Source: Prevotella sp. (GTDB lineage: Bacteria > Bacteroidota > Bacteroidia > Bacteroidales > Bacteroidaceae). From it: 64,000 nt of DNA. Position numbers and translations under genes: made by a program. A model generated the notes under the pieces. That model did not search any database. It was not told where the DNA came from and saw only the letters and a program-made list of their open reading frames with translations. Of this stretch, positions 1 through 7,612 are shown piece by piece (position 1 is the stretch's first letter; the number at the start of each line of letters is the position of its first letter). The stretch is from assembly GCA_016285055.1 (NCBI GenBank), contig JAEEPZ010000008.1, positions 1 through 64,000 on the forward strand, given 5' to 3'.

Positions 1-20
1 ACATTGCGGATTTCTTTTGA

Positions 21-93
21 GCCTCTTGTCGGATTCGAACCAACGACCCCGAGATTACAAATCACGTGCTCTGGCCAACTGAGCTAAAGAGGC
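21..93 (-). tRNA. tRNA-Thr (anticodon TGT)
   Basis: Read on the minus strand this folds as a complete 73-nt cloverleaf. The 7-bp acceptor stem GCCTCTT pairs with AAGAGGC, the D arm holds AGTTGG, the anticodon loop is TTTGTAA with anticodon TGT, and the T arm carries GGTTCGAATCC. TGT reads ACA, so it charges threonine. CCA is not encoded. It lies 3 bp downstream of the SRP RNA on the same strand, so both are probably cut from one transcript. Confidence 0.96.
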
Positions 94-96
94 GGG

Positions 97-194
97 TGGG
101 CAAGCGGTCTGCATCGCGCCGCTACAACCAAGTGCCTTTGCTACGTTCCCGTCCTGGAGGATTCCTCAGGAGCTGGCCGTACAGGACTTGCCCA
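97..194 (-). ncRNA. ffs: 4.5S / small SRP RNA
   Basis: The RNA scaffold of the signal recognition particle, which pairs with Ffh to target nascent membrane and secreted proteins. On the minus strand the ends pair (TGGGCAAG at 187-194 with CTTGCCCA at 97-104). The apical part reads CCAGG-ACG-GGAA-CGT-AGCA-AAGGCA, which matches the SRP helix-8 pattern: a GGAA tetraloop, the AGCA side of the symmetric loop, and AAGGCA. The ~98-nt length fits the bacterial small SRP class. The identification rests on motif and fold; an Rfam RF00169 covariance search would settle it. Confidence 0.85.
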
Positions 195-258
195 TTTTGC
201 TTTGCAAAACAGCGAGCTTCGGCTGCGCTCAGCAGAAAGCAAACTTTCCGCACTCGCT
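195..258 (-). repeat. Structured repeat-like leader ahead of ffs
   Basis: Contains the palindrome-like TTTTGCTTTGCAAAA at 195-209. A following block at 211-258 starts AGCGAG and ends CTCGCT, so it can close a stem. It lies between the promoter box and the mature SRP RNA and would be removed on processing. From memory, similar blocks recur in Prevotella genomes; not checked. Confidence 0.4.
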
Positions 259-294
259 GGCATCGAACCTTGCCCGTTTTGCGTTAAGCGGTTG

Positions 295-302
295 CAAAGG
301 TA
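295..302 (-). promoter_or_regulatory. -7 box of the ffs/tRNA-Thr transcript
   Basis: Minus strand TACCTTTG followed by C matches the Bacteroidota -7 consensus TAnnTTTG. It implies a ~95-nt leader ahead of the SRP RNA. Confidence 0.7.
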
Positions 303-311
303 GTAATATTT

Positions 312-416
312 TAGGAGTTAGGAGTCAGAAAACGTCAGTTATTTTCGGACAATTAACTTTTTTTATTGAATTACCCGCGAAAAACTCCTGACTCCTAACT
401 CCTAACTCCTAACTTT
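312..416. repeat. Heptamer inverted repeat between divergent promoters
   Basis: GGAGTTA heptamers (312-329) face their reverse complement, TCCTAAC heptamers (387-415), around a ~55-bp AT-rich core. The unit fills the space between the ffs promoter and the DUF4199 promoter. It is related to the 7-mer and 9-mer families seen throughout the window. Confidence 0.75.
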
Positions 417-420
417 TTAC

Positions 421-428
421 TAATTTTG
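421..428 (+). promoter_or_regulatory. -7 box upstream of the DUF4199 gene
   Basis: TAATTTTG followed by C, a perfect TAnnTTTG. It sits 46 bp before the TTG start at 475. Confidence 0.65.
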
Positions 429-474
429 CAGCCGCAAAACGCTTATACATTATTATATATAGCACTCTACTGTC

Positions 475-1047
475 TTGACTCCCATAGAATACACCCAAAT
501 GAGGGCCTTTGCCCGCTACGACGGCTTTAAGCTGTTCGTGTTGTGGCTCATCAGCTTCATTCTCTACGTGGCAGGGCTGAAGACTCCCTTCCTGGGTACC
601 GTAGCCCTTATCTTTGCCCTGATAACGCCGTTTATGTCGAAGCGCCTGTTGTTCAGCTATCGTGACACGGCTTTGGACGGTGTCATCTCGTTCCGCCGGG
701 CGTGGGTCTATGTCATCTTCCAGTTCTTCTATGCCAGCCTGCTCTTCGCCATGGCCCAGTTTGTCTATTTCCAGTTCATGGACAAAGGCTATTTCATGGG
801 TCAGATAACGGCGATGCTCAACGAGCCGTCCACGTCGCAAGCCATGCAGCAGATGGGCATGGGGCAAGGCCTGGCGCAGGCTATTGCCGACTTGAGCCAG
901 ATGCGGCCCATCGACCTGGTGCTGAACATCATGACGTCGAACCTGCTCATCGGTCTTGTTGTCGGCCTGCCACTGGCACTCTTCGCTCACCGCAGCAGCA
1001 AGTCACTGCCACCCTCGCCGCCTCAGGAAGAGCATGTGCAGCAATGA
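475..1047 (+). CDS. DUF4199 family inner-membrane protein
   Basis: A 190-residue protein with about four hydrophobic segments (roughly residues 20-36, 40-56, 78-100 and 155-172). The start ..YTQMRAFARYDG is typical of DUF4199 proteins of Bacteroidota, whose function is unknown. An in-frame TAG at 460 limits the N-terminus. The best start is TTG at 475, because family members begin shortly before the AFARxDG block; ATG at 499 is the alternative. It precedes a GT2 glycosyltransferase, a pairing I recall as common in this phylum, which suggests a role in envelope glycan or lipid metabolism (inference). Confidence 0.85.
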   Translation: MTPIEYTQMRAFARYDGFKLFVLWLISFILYVAGLKTPFLGTVALIFALITPFMSKRLLFSYRDTALDGVISFRRAWVYVIFQFFYASLLFAMAQFVYFQFMDKGYFMGQITAMLNEPSTSQAMQQMGMGQGLAQAIADLSQMRPIDLVLNIMTSNLLIGLVVGLPLALFAHRSSKSLPPSPPQEEHVQQ

Positions 1048-1054
1048 CAAACGC

Positions 1055-1112
1055 TTATTGTCTAACGTTTATTGGTTATTGTCTAACGTTTATTGGTTAA
1101 CGGTTATTGTAA
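1055..1112 (+). repeat. 21-bp tandem repeat in the DUF4199-GT2 gap
   Basis: The unit TTATTGTCTAACGTTTATTGG occurs twice, followed by a partial copy ending GGTTATTG. It occupies nearly the whole intergenic gap and stops 4 bp before the GT2 start codon. Confidence 0.8.
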
Positions 1113-1115
1113 AAA

Positions 1116-2066
1116 ATGGATATTTCTGTTGTCATCCCTCTTTATAACGAGGAAGAGTCTATCGGCGAGCTCTACCACTGGATAGAGCGTGTCATGGACG
1201 AGCACAAATATAGTTACGAGGTTATCTTCATCAGCGACGGCAGCACCGACCGCTCGTGGGACATCATCGAGGAGCTGCACAGTCAGTCGCCTCACGTGAA
1301 GGGCATCAAGTTCCGCCGCAACTACGGCAAGAGTCCCGCCCTCTACTGCGGCTTCGCTGAAGCCAAGGGCGACGTAGTCATCACCATGGACGCCGACCTG
1401 CAGGACTCGCCCGACGAGATTCCCGAGCTGTTCCGCATGATCAAGGAGGAGAAGTACGATCTCGTGTCGGGCTACAAGCAGAAACGCTACGACCCGCTGT
1501 CGAAGACGCTGCCCACGAAGCTCTTCAACGCCACGGCGCGCAAGGTGAGCGGCATCAAGAACCTGCACGACTTCAACTGCGGCCTGAAGGCCTATCGGCG
1601 CGACGTGGTGAAGAACATCGAGGTGTACGGCGAGATGCACCGCTACATCCCCTACCTGGCGAAGAACGCCGGCTTCGACCGCATCGGCGAGAAGGTGGTG
1701 CAGCATCAGGCCAGGAAGTACGGCACGTCGAAGTTCATGGGATGGAACCGCTTCGTCAACGGCTACCTCGACCTGCTCACCCTCTGGTTCCTCAGCACCT
1801 TCGGCAAGAAGCCCATGCACGTGTTCGGCTTCATCGGCTCCATGATGTTCTTCATCGGCTTCGTTGCTTTCGTCATCGTCAGCATCAGCAAACTCATGGG
1901 CAAGATCTTCATCACCGACTCGCCCTACTTCTACATTGCCCTCACGATGATGGTGCTGGGCACACAGCTGTTCTTGGCAGGCTTCGTGGCCGACCTCGTC
2001 AGCCGCTCGTCGGCCAACAGGAACGACTATCAGATTGAAGCGACATTCGGTTTCAATGACAAATAA
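1116..2066 (+). CDS. GT2 family polyprenyl-phosphate glycosyltransferase
   Basis: A 316-residue DPM1/GtrB-type enzyme. It should transfer a sugar from a nucleotide donor to a polyprenyl phosphate at the cytoplasmic face of the inner membrane. The N-terminal GT-A fold begins DISVVIPLYNEEESI. The donor and metal motif DADLQD is near residue 93, and the acceptor-side FNCGLKAYRRDV near residue 148. Two hydrophobic helices at about 238-262 and 272-296 anchor the C-terminus. The length is normal for the GtrB/ArnC-like group. The sugar cannot be told from sequence. ATG at 1116 directly follows the tandem repeat with no Shine-Dalgarno sequence. The DUF6452 gene follows 6 bp downstream. Confidence 0.9.
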   Translation: MDISVVIPLYNEEESIGELYHWIERVMDEHKYSYEVIFISDGSTDRSWDIIEELHSQSPHVKGIKFRRNYGKSPALYCGFAEAKGDVVITMDADLQDSPDEIPELFRMIKEEKYDLVSGYKQKRYDPLSKTLPTKLFNATARKVSGIKNLHDFNCGLKAYRRDVVKNIEVYGEMHRYIPYLAKNAGFDRIGEKVVQHQARKYGTSKFMGWNRFVNGYLDLLTLWFLSTFGKKPMHVFGFIGSMMFFIGFVAFVIVSISKLMGKIFITDSPYFYIALTMMVLGTQLFLAGFVADLVSRSSANRNDYQIEATFGFNDK

Positions 2067-2072
2067 TCGGCA

Positions 2073-2600
2073 ATGGCAGCTCTCCTTCCTAAGAAAACAA
2101 GTGTGACCTGGTGGACAATGAGTCTGTCAGCCATCATTTGTTATCTGTCATTTGGCGTCAGCGCCTGCTCCTCCATCGACTGCCCTGTTGAGAACACGGT
2201 GGCGACGCAATATGCCATCATGGGCGCCGACGGACAGGCAACGGAGTTTGCCGATACCCTGTACGTCTTGACGCGCCGCGCCGACGGACGCGACACGCTG
2301 CTCAACCGGCTCACAGGGAAAGACTCGTTCTCGCTGCCCATCAGCTACACCCACCCCGAGGACACGCTCATCTTCTACATCACCGACAGCTACCATCAGC
2401 AGACACTCGACACCGTCTTCCTGAAGAAGGAGGACATACCCCACTTTGAGAGCGTTGACTGCGCCGCCCACTTCTTCCACCGGCTCACCGCCGTGCGCTC
2501 CACACACGAAGGCATCGACAGCATCACCATCGTCAATCCACATGTGACCTATGACCAAAGCCAGACACACCTCAACATCTTCTTCAAGCAGCGCTATTAG
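2073..2600 (+). CDS. DUF6452 family lipoprotein
   Basis: A 175-residue exported protein. After KKTSVTWWT comes a hydrophobic stretch SLSAIICYLSFGV and a lipobox-like VSAC near residue 32, so it is probably lipid-anchored. The mature part is rich in beta-strand, with repeated TLxxRL..KDS and SYTHPEDTL patterns as in DUF6452, a Bacteroidales family of unknown function. In this order it typically sits just before a DUF6048 gene, as here. The ATG at 2118 would drop the basic n-region, so 2073 is preferred. Confidence 0.8.
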   Translation: MAALLPKKTSVTWWTMSLSAIICYLSFGVSACSSIDCPVENTVATQYAIMGADGQATEFADTLYVLTRRADGRDTLLNRLTGKDSFSLPISYTHPEDTLIFYITDSYHQQTLDTVFLKKEDIPHFESVDCAAHFFHRLTAVRSTHEGIDSITIVNPHVTYDQSQTHLNIFFKQRY

Positions 2601-2604
2601 CCTC

Positions 2605-3279
2605 TTGCGGAAGTGGACACGAAGAGTGATGCTGCTCCTCATCGCTTGTCACTGTTCACTCCTCACTTCCACAGCGCAGGGCTTCCTGAAGTGGCAGTCC
2701 GACAGCATACCGCTGTTCCGTGGCGTGGCCGTGGGCTTCGACCTGGCCGGCGCCGCACAGCGTGTGCTCAGCGACTACGGGCAATATGAGGTGATGGCAC
2801 GCGTCAACCTGCACGACCAATACTTCCCCATCGTCGAGGTGGGCTACGGCGAGGCCAAGCACAAGGACGACATCATCACGGGCATCACCTACAGCACCAA
2901 GGCCCCTTACTTCCGCATCGGCGCCGACGTGAACCTGATGAAAAACAAGCACACGGGCAACCGCGTCTTCGGCGGCCTGCGCTATGCCTTCACTTCGTAT
3001 AAGGTGGACATCGTCCGCCAGCCCTTCCCCGACCCTGTCTGGCTGTGGGACACCAGCTTCGGCGTGCGCGACGAGTCGTGCTACCAGCACTGGGTCGAGC
3101 TGCTCTTCGGCGTCGAGGCGAAGGTGGCCGGCCCCCTGCACTTGGGCTGGAGCGCACGCTATCGCCGCCGCATAGCCCACGACGACGGCATCACCGGCAA
3201 GACGTGGTACGTGCCAGGCTACGGCACACAAGAAAGCACCCGGTTAGGATATACCTTTAACGTGATTATTGATATCTGA
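2605..3279 (+). CDS. DUF6048 family outer-membrane protein
   Basis: About 224 residues. The frame is open from 2551, but that start would overlap the DUF6452 gene by 50 bp and encode a serine-rich head. TTG at 2605, 4 bp after the upstream stop, gives a proper signal peptide (MRKWTRRVMLLLIACHCSLL..STAQG). ATG at 2629 is an alternative. The mature part has alternating aromatic strands (YFPIVEVGYGEAK, APYFRIGADVNLM, RVFGGLRYAFTSY) and ends in ..YTFNVIIDI, typical of a small outer-membrane beta barrel. Function unknown. Paired with the DUF6452 lipoprotein, so the two may form an envelope complex (inference). Confidence 0.82.
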   Translation: MRKWTRRVMLLLIACHCSLLTSTAQGFLKWQSDSIPLFRGVAVGFDLAGAAQRVLSDYGQYEVMARVNLHDQYFPIVEVGYGEAKHKDDIITGITYSTKAPYFRIGADVNLMKNKHTGNRVFGGLRYAFTSYKVDIVRQPFPDPVWLWDTSFGVRDESCYQHWVELLFGVEAKVAGPLHLGWSARYRRRIAHDDGITGKTWYVPGYGTQESTRLGYTFNVIIDI

Positions 3280-3290
3280 GAAATGTTTTT

Positions 3291-3371
3291 ATAGGACTTA
3301 TGAGTCTTATAGGTCCTATGAGTCCTATATGTCCTATAAGTCCTATAAGACCTATAAGTCCTATAAGCCCC
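3291..3371 (+). repeat. CCTATAAGT 9-bp tandem array up to the apbE start codon
   Basis: About nine degenerate 9-bp units (AGTCCTATA/GGTCCTATG) run from 12 bp after the DUF6048 stop to the apbE start codon. The last unit CCCCATG supplies the ATG. There is no room for a separate ribosome-binding site. The array is open in the apbE frame and could add 24 SPI/GPM-type residues if translation began at 3300. Confidence 0.85.
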
Positions 3372-4364
3372 ATGAAAAACAAAAAATCACTCTATTGGCA
3401 GATACCATTACTGGTGCTCCTCATCGCGGGAACGTTCTACATTGCCAGGCAGAACAGGAACGAGCGGCAGAAGATACAACGGCTGCAGTACGCCTACCAG
3501 CACGACAAAGGGCAGGCTTTCGGCACATTCTACAGCGTCACCTATCAGTCGCCAGCCAACCTGCAAAGCAGCATCGACGAGGCCTTGGCACTGGTGGACG
3601 GCGAGTTCTCGATGTTCAACGAGCACAGCACCGTCGCCGCCATCAATCGCGGCGAGGACCCGTTGCGCAGCAGCATGTTTGAGGAGGTCTATCGCCTGGC
3701 CCAGCAGGTGACGGCCGACACCGACGGCGCCTTCGACATCACCGTGGCACCGCTGGTCAACGCCTGGGGCTTCGGCTTCAAAAACGAGCAGATGCCCACG
3801 GCCGAGCAGGTGGACAGCCTGCTGAAGATACGCTCGCAGATGGACTTCAGCGCCATAGCCAAAGGTTACGGCTGCGACATGGTGGCGCGTGCCTTGGAGG
3901 AACACGGCGTGACGAACTATATGGTGGAGATAGGTGGCGAGGTGGTGACACGAGGCGTCAACCCGCGAGGACAGCAGTGGAATATCGGCGTGAGCAAGCC
4001 CTCCGACGATGCTCAGAGCGGGGAGACCACCGAACTGCAGACCATCCTCGCCGTCAGCGATGCTGCCATGGCCACCAGCGGCAACTACCGCAACTTCTAC
4101 TACAAGGGCGGGCGCAAGTATGCCCACACCATCGACCCGCGCACGGGCTATCCTGTGCAGCACGAGCTGCTCTCGGCCACCGTTTTAGCGCCTCGCTGCG
4201 CCGTGGCCGACGCCTACGCCACCGCCTTCATGGTGTTAGGCTTGGACAGCGCCCGCCAGGTGCTGAAGCGTCACCCGGAGATGCAGGCTTACCTCATCTA
4301 TACCGATGCTGAGGGCCGCCTCACTGAGTGGCACTCGCCGTCGCTGCAGCTGCAGGAGCCATGA
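3372..4364 (+). CDS. apbE: FAD:protein FMN transferase (ApbE)
   Basis: About 330 residues. ApbE enzymes cleave FAD and attach FMN to a threonine in [S/T]GAT motifs of exported flavoproteins. An N-terminal membrane anchor (YWQIPLLVLLIAGTFYI) places it at the outer face of the inner membrane. Family motifs are present: GTFYSVTY, MATSGNYRNFY, HTIDPRTGYPV and a metal/flavin region DAYATAFMVLG. The start at 3372 is chosen because everything upstream in frame is repeat. A possible substrate, the FMN-binding protein at 18283-18675, is encoded in the same window. The Crp/Fnr gene follows after a second 9-mer array. Confidence 0.93.
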   Translation: MKNKKSLYWQIPLLVLLIAGTFYIARQNRNERQKIQRLQYAYQHDKGQAFGTFYSVTYQSPANLQSSIDEALALVDGEFSMFNEHSTVAAINRGEDPLRSSMFEEVYRLAQQVTADTDGAFDITVAPLVNAWGFGFKNEQMPTAEQVDSLLKIRSQMDFSAIAKGYGCDMVARALEEHGVTNYMVEIGGEVVTRGVNPRGQQWNIGVSKPSDDAQSGETTELQTILAVSDAAMATSGNYRNFYYKGGRKYAHTIDPRTGYPVQHELLSATVLAPRCAVADAYATAFMVLGLDSARQVLKRHPEMQAYLIYTDAEGRLTEWHSPSLQLQEP

Positions 4365-4452
4365 TGGGGGTTATGGGGGTTATGGGTCCTATGAGTCCTA
4401 TGGGTCCTATAAGTCCTATGAGTCCTATGGGTCCTATAAGTCCTATAAGTTT
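4365..4452 (+). repeat. CCTATAAGT 9-bp tandem array between apbE and the Crp gene
   Basis: Starts with two GGGGGTTAT units, then about seven TCCTATGAG/TCCTATAAG units. It fills the entire gap to 2 bp before the regulator start codon. Same family and strand as 3291-3371 and 29742-29877. Confidence 0.85.
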
Positions 4453-4454
4453 TT

Positions 4455-5129
4455 ATGACACTACAGCTCTATGACCACTTGCTCCGCTTTCAGCTCTTTC
4501 AGGGCCTTAGCCGCAATGAGCTGCTGCAGATGGCGGGCAACACGAAGTTCGGCTTCAGGAAAGAGGAGGCCGGCGTCACCATCGTACGCGAGGGCGACAG
4601 CTGCCGCGAACTGCTCTTCCTCGTCAGCGGTGCCTTGCAGCTCAACGCACGCAGCGATGACGGCTCTTGGCGGATGACGGAGCGCTTGGCGGCTCCCTGG
4701 CCGTTGCAGCCCGAGGTGCTCTTCGGCGCGATGCCCAGGTACACCGGCACGTGCGTCACACTGGAGCCGTGCCACTTCATCACCCTGTCGAAAGACGAGG
4801 TGCTGCGCCTCACTGACGACTTCTTGATAATCCGCCTCAACCTGATGAACATGCTGGCCACGATGGCGCAGAAAAGGGCACGTCAGCCCTGGCGCCGCGT
4901 GCCAACATCGCTGCGCGAGCGCTTCGTCCGCTTTGTCATGGACCACAGCGTCTATCCTGCCGGGCCGAAGGTGCTGCACATCCTCATGACACGGCTGGCC
5001 GACGACCTCAACGACAGTCGGCTCGACATCTCGAGAATGCTCAATGCCCTACAGCGCGAAGGGCTGGTAGAACTGCACCGCGGACGCATAGAGATTCCGT
5101 CGTTGGAAAAGCTCGCAGCACACCATTGA
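4455..5129 (+). CDS. Crp/Fnr family transcriptional regulator
   Basis: A 224-residue regulator. The N-terminal cyclic-nucleotide-type beta roll (about residues 10-120, with IVREGDSCRELLFLVSGALQL) is followed by a dimer helix (LTDDFLIIRLNLMNMLATM). The C-terminal winged helix carries RLADDLNDSRLDISRMLNALQREGLVELHRGRIEI, where NDSRLDISRML is the recognition helix region. It lacks the FNR cysteine cluster, so it is not an obvious oxygen sensor. Effector and targets are unknown. It is the last gene of the 475-5129 run and is followed by a clear terminator. Confidence 0.9.
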   Translation: MTLQLYDHLLRFQLFQGLSRNELLQMAGNTKFGFRKEEAGVTIVREGDSCRELLFLVSGALQLNARSDDGSWRMTERLAAPWPLQPEVLFGAMPRYTGTCVTLEPCHFITLSKDEVLRLTDDFLIIRLNLMNMLATMAQKRARQPWRRVPTSLRERFVRFVMDHSVYPAGPKVLHILMTRLADDLNDSRLDISRMLNALQREGLVELHRGRIEIPSLEKLAAHH

Positions 5130-5160
5130 CATACATCAAAAAGCTGACATCTTTATAAAA

Positions 5161-5198
5161 ACAGAGCGGCAGAGTGGGCCATTCTGCCTGTTTTTTTT
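5161..5198 (+). terminator. Intrinsic terminator after the Crp/Fnr gene
   Basis: The hairpin GGCAGAGTGG/CCATTCTGCC (5168-5188), extended by ACAG/TGT, is followed by eight T. It also overlaps the -33 region of the next promoter. Confidence 0.85.
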
Positions 5199-5200
5199 AT

Positions 5201-5208
5201 TACCTTTG
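5201..5208 (+). promoter_or_regulatory. -7 box of the small RNA gene
   Basis: TACCTTTG followed by CA, a perfect Bacteroidota -7 box with no plus-strand protein gene downstream. Transcription would begin at about 5212-5215. Confidence 0.75.
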
Positions 5209-5212
5209 CAAA

Positions 5213-5388
5213 AGTAGTCGTGACGACTACTCGTATTATTCATTAGGTTAGTAGTTTTTAGAATTAAGGTAAAGATTATGTTATTTAAAACTTCCGGCGG
5301 TAGGGGAATTTGACAATCGAATTCTCTACCATGAAGCTGGAAAAGGAGTGCGGGGTGAGTGATTCATACCGCACTCTTTTCTTTTTTT
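5213..5388 (+). ncRNA. Candidate structured small RNA (~175 nt)
   Basis: A self-contained transcription unit. Directly after the -7 box is the perfect inverted repeat AGTAGTCGT-G-ACGACTACT (5213-5231), forming a 5' hairpin or an operator. Next is a nested structure: TTCCGGC (5292-5298) pairs with GCTGGAA (5336-5342) around a second hairpin from GGTAG (5299) to CTACC (5330). It ends in an intrinsic terminator (GAGTGCGG/CCGCACTC, then T-rich). It contains no convincing ORF; the only one is an 11-codon ORF at 5278. The next protein gene is convergent, so this is not a leader. I do not recognise the Rfam family. Confidence 0.7.
5346..5388 (+). terminator. Intrinsic terminator of the small RNA
   Basis: The perfect 8-bp stem GAGTGCGG (5346-5353) / CCGCACTC (5369-5376) is followed by TTTTCTTTTTTT. 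Confidence 0.9.
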
Positions 5389-5389
5389 G

Positions 5390-5428
5390 GAGAGGATGGG
5401 AGAGGATGAGAGAGGATGGGAGAGGATA
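5390..5428. repeat. AGAGGATGGG 10-bp tandem repeat
   Basis: Four near-identical 10-bp units lie between the small-RNA terminator and the 3' end of the convergent GH127 gene. Confidence 0.8.
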
Positions 5429-5439
5429 AAGAGGAATTT

Positions 5440-7494
5440 TTAATAGGCGGCGGGCAGCCATACCGTCATCTCGCTTTTGCCGCGGTTGCCCCAGGCATAA
5501 TAGGGGATGAGGCGGATGGTTTTCTTTTGCTTGGCAGTCGAGGCTGGGCGGTAGAGCAGGCCGCTCCACGATGCCTCCTGGCGCACATAAGCCTCTGTCT
5601 CCAAGGCCATGACACGGCTGCCGTCGATGGTCGTTTCTACGGTGCGGAACTGCGCCATGATGGGCAGGGCGATGTCGTCGATGTCGATGCCGGCGCTAAG
5701 ATCGGTGCTCTCCACACAGTAGACGATGGGACCGCGCACCACCGCCACCTGACCGCGGCTCTCCTCCACCAAAGGATTGGCCTCGACGATGGTTGTCGTC
5801 ATGGGCATGTTGATGGTGATGATGTCGCCCTGCTTCCATACGCGGTTGACCACGAGATAGCCTTGCTTCGGCTGCGATGTCACTGTCTCGCCGTTGATGC
5901 TGACAGCAGGCTCGGCCGTCCACGACGGCACGCGCAGGGCCAGGTCGAAGGCAGTGCCGCGGCGCGCCTTCAGCCGCTCCACCTTCACCGTGACGTGGCC
6001 GTCCCACGGGTAGTCGGTCTCTTGCGTCAGGATGATGTCGCCAATGCCGTCGACACGTGTCTCAAGGCGGCTCGCCCCATACATATTAATATATATGCGC
6101 GCGGGCGCGACGCTGTAGACGTAATCCTGTGCCTGGCACAGCGTGCGCAGCGTGTTCGGCGGACAGCAGAAGCAGGAGATGAGCTTCTTGCGCTCCTTCG
6201 GCCAGCGCAACTTGTAGGGCAGCTCGTCGCTGAGCCGCAGCGGGTTGGTGTAGAAGTATTTCTCGCCGTCCAATGAGATGCCCGGCAACACACTGTTGTA
6301 GAGACAGTTCTCCACCACGTCCATGTACTTCGCATCGCCTGTGGCCTGCAGCATGCGCCAGTTGAACAGCATGTTGCCGATATTGGCGCAGGTCTCGTTG
6401 TGTGCGGTGCTATGAGGCAGCTGGTAGGGTCGGCCGTAGCTCTGGTGCACCTTCTGTATGCTGTCGGGCGTGTAGTTCGTGCCGTCGGGCGAGGTGCCGT
6501 CGTAGAGGGCACCGCAGGCGCCGTTGATGTACATCTTGCGGCTGACGATGTCCTGCCAGATGCTGCTGAGGTTCTTCATCAGCTGTTCCTCGCCGCTCTC
6601 TAAGTAGAGGTCGGCCACGCCGGCATAGAGATAGTTGGCCCGCACGGCATGGCCCATGGCGCGATACTGCTGGCGGAAGGGGATGCGGTCCTGGTTGTCG
6701 TCGGTGCCGTTCTTCACCATGCCTCGGATGTCGATGAACTTCTTCAGCAGGTCGAGGTACTTCGTGTTGCCCGTCTCGCGGTAGAGCTCGGCCACGGCCA
6801 TATAGTGCGAGGGGCAGATGGCGTTGCCGGCCAGCTCCTCGGGGGCACGCTGGCAGAAGTCGTAGAGGAAGTCGGCAGCCCGGACGCCGCAGTCGAAGAG
6901 CGTCGTCTTGCCTGTGGCGCGCTTGTGGATGATGCCGGCGGTGATGAGGTGTCCCAGGTTGTAGGTCTCGAAGTTGAGGCGGTTCTCGAAGGCCGCGTCG
7001 TTCTTCGTGCCTGTGGCGGTGCCTACGGGTCCGCTCGCGTCGGCGGAAGTGACGGGCGCACTGGGCTTGGCGTTTCTCTCTTTGATGATGACGGGGGTGT
7101 GGATGTAGCCGTCGGCACGCTGCGACTTCTGCACCAGCCCGATGAAGCGGTCCATGATAGGCTCCAGCTCGGCGTCGTGCGTCACGGCATAGACCGAGGC
7201 GACGGCCTCCAGCCATTTGTACATGTCGCCGTCGTGAAACGGAGGCCCGTGGTGCTCGCCCTGCATCTCGCCGGCAGCCACGAGGAAGTTGTTAAACCCC
7301 TTGCCCTCTTTCGTTTGCCATGTCTGCCACATGCTCTGCAGCGACGTCTTGCTCAGCACGCCAAAGCGCTCGCCCCAAAAGCCGTCAGTCCATTGCACGG
7401 ACGTCAGCGGCACGCTGGTCATCGTCCGCTGGGCCATCACCGGGCTAAACGACCATTGGCAAATGATAAGTGATAAAAGCAGTCCTCTCTTCAT
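5440..7494 (-). CDS. GH127 glycoside hydrolase (beta-L-arabinofuranosidase type)
   Basis: 684 residues with a signal peptide (LLLSLIICQWSFSPVMA-Q). GH127 (formerly DUF1680) enzymes release beta-L-arabinofuranose, or in some members aceric acid, using a zinc-thiolate site. The zinc and catalytic residues are all visible: E367 and C369 in HNETCANIGN, and C443-C444 in FCCPPNT, matching E338/C340/C417/C418 of HypBA1 from established work. An (alpha/alpha)6 barrel is followed by beta sandwiches. It is second in a minus-strand pair after the isomerase/DUF3826 gene. No -7 box was seen in the gap, so co-transcription is likely. Exact sugar specificity is not resolvable. Confidence 0.92.
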   Translation of the reverse strand: MKRGLLLSLIICQWSFSPVMAQRTMTSVPLTSVQWTDGFWGERFGVLSKTSLQSMWQTWQTKEGKGFNNFLVAAGEMQGEHHGPPFHDGDMYKWLEAVASVYAVTHDAELEPIMDRFIGLVQKSQRADGYIHTPVIIKERNAKPSAPVTSADASGPVGTATGTKNDAAFENRLNFETYNLGHLITAGIIHKRATGKTTLFDCGVRAADFLYDFCQRAPEELAGNAICPSHYMAVAELYRETGNTKYLDLLKKFIDIRGMVKNGTDDNQDRIPFRQQYRAMGHAVRANYLYAGVADLYLESGEEQLMKNLSSIWQDIVSRKMYINGACGALYDGTSPDGTNYTPDSIQKVHQSYGRPYQLPHSTAHNETCANIGNMLFNWRMLQATGDAKYMDVVENCLYNSVLPGISLDGEKYFYTNPLRLSDELPYKLRWPKERKKLISCFCCPPNTLRTLCQAQDYVYSVAPARIYINMYGASRLETRVDGIGDIILTQETDYPWDGHVTVKVERLKARRGTAFDLALRVPSWTAEPAVSINGETVTSQPKQGYLVVNRVWKQGDIITINMPMTTTIVEANPLVEESRGQVAVVRGPIVYCVESTDLSAGIDIDDIALPIMAQFRTVETTIDGSRVMALETEAYVRQEASWSGLLYRPASTAKQKKTIRLIPYYAWGNRGKSEMTVWLPAAY

Positions 7495-7510
7495 GGTTCT
7501 CAGTTTTTAA

Positions 7511-7591
7511 AGTGGTGGCGGCCTCTCAGGCCGCGCAATTGACGAAAATAACAGTGGTGGCGGCCTCTCAGTCCGCGCAATTGACGAAAAT
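7511..7591. repeat. Two 39-bp direct repeats, also found inverted at 45245
   Basis: Copies at 7511-7549 and 7553-7591 differ by one base. Each contains GGCGGCCTCTCAG and ends GCAATTGACGAAAAT. They occupy most of the gap between the two minus-strand genes. An inverted, diverged copy lies at 45245-45280. Confidence 0.9.
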
Positions 7592-7612
7592 GTGGATGGT
7601 GCCTATGCTTGC

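Noticed and set aside
5440-7473. Long plus-strand ORFs antisense to GH127 and DUF3826 (for example 5416-6276, 6649-7473)
   Set aside because: High-GC shadows of the real minus-strand genes, with Val/His/Ala/Leu-rich composition and no recognisable domains.
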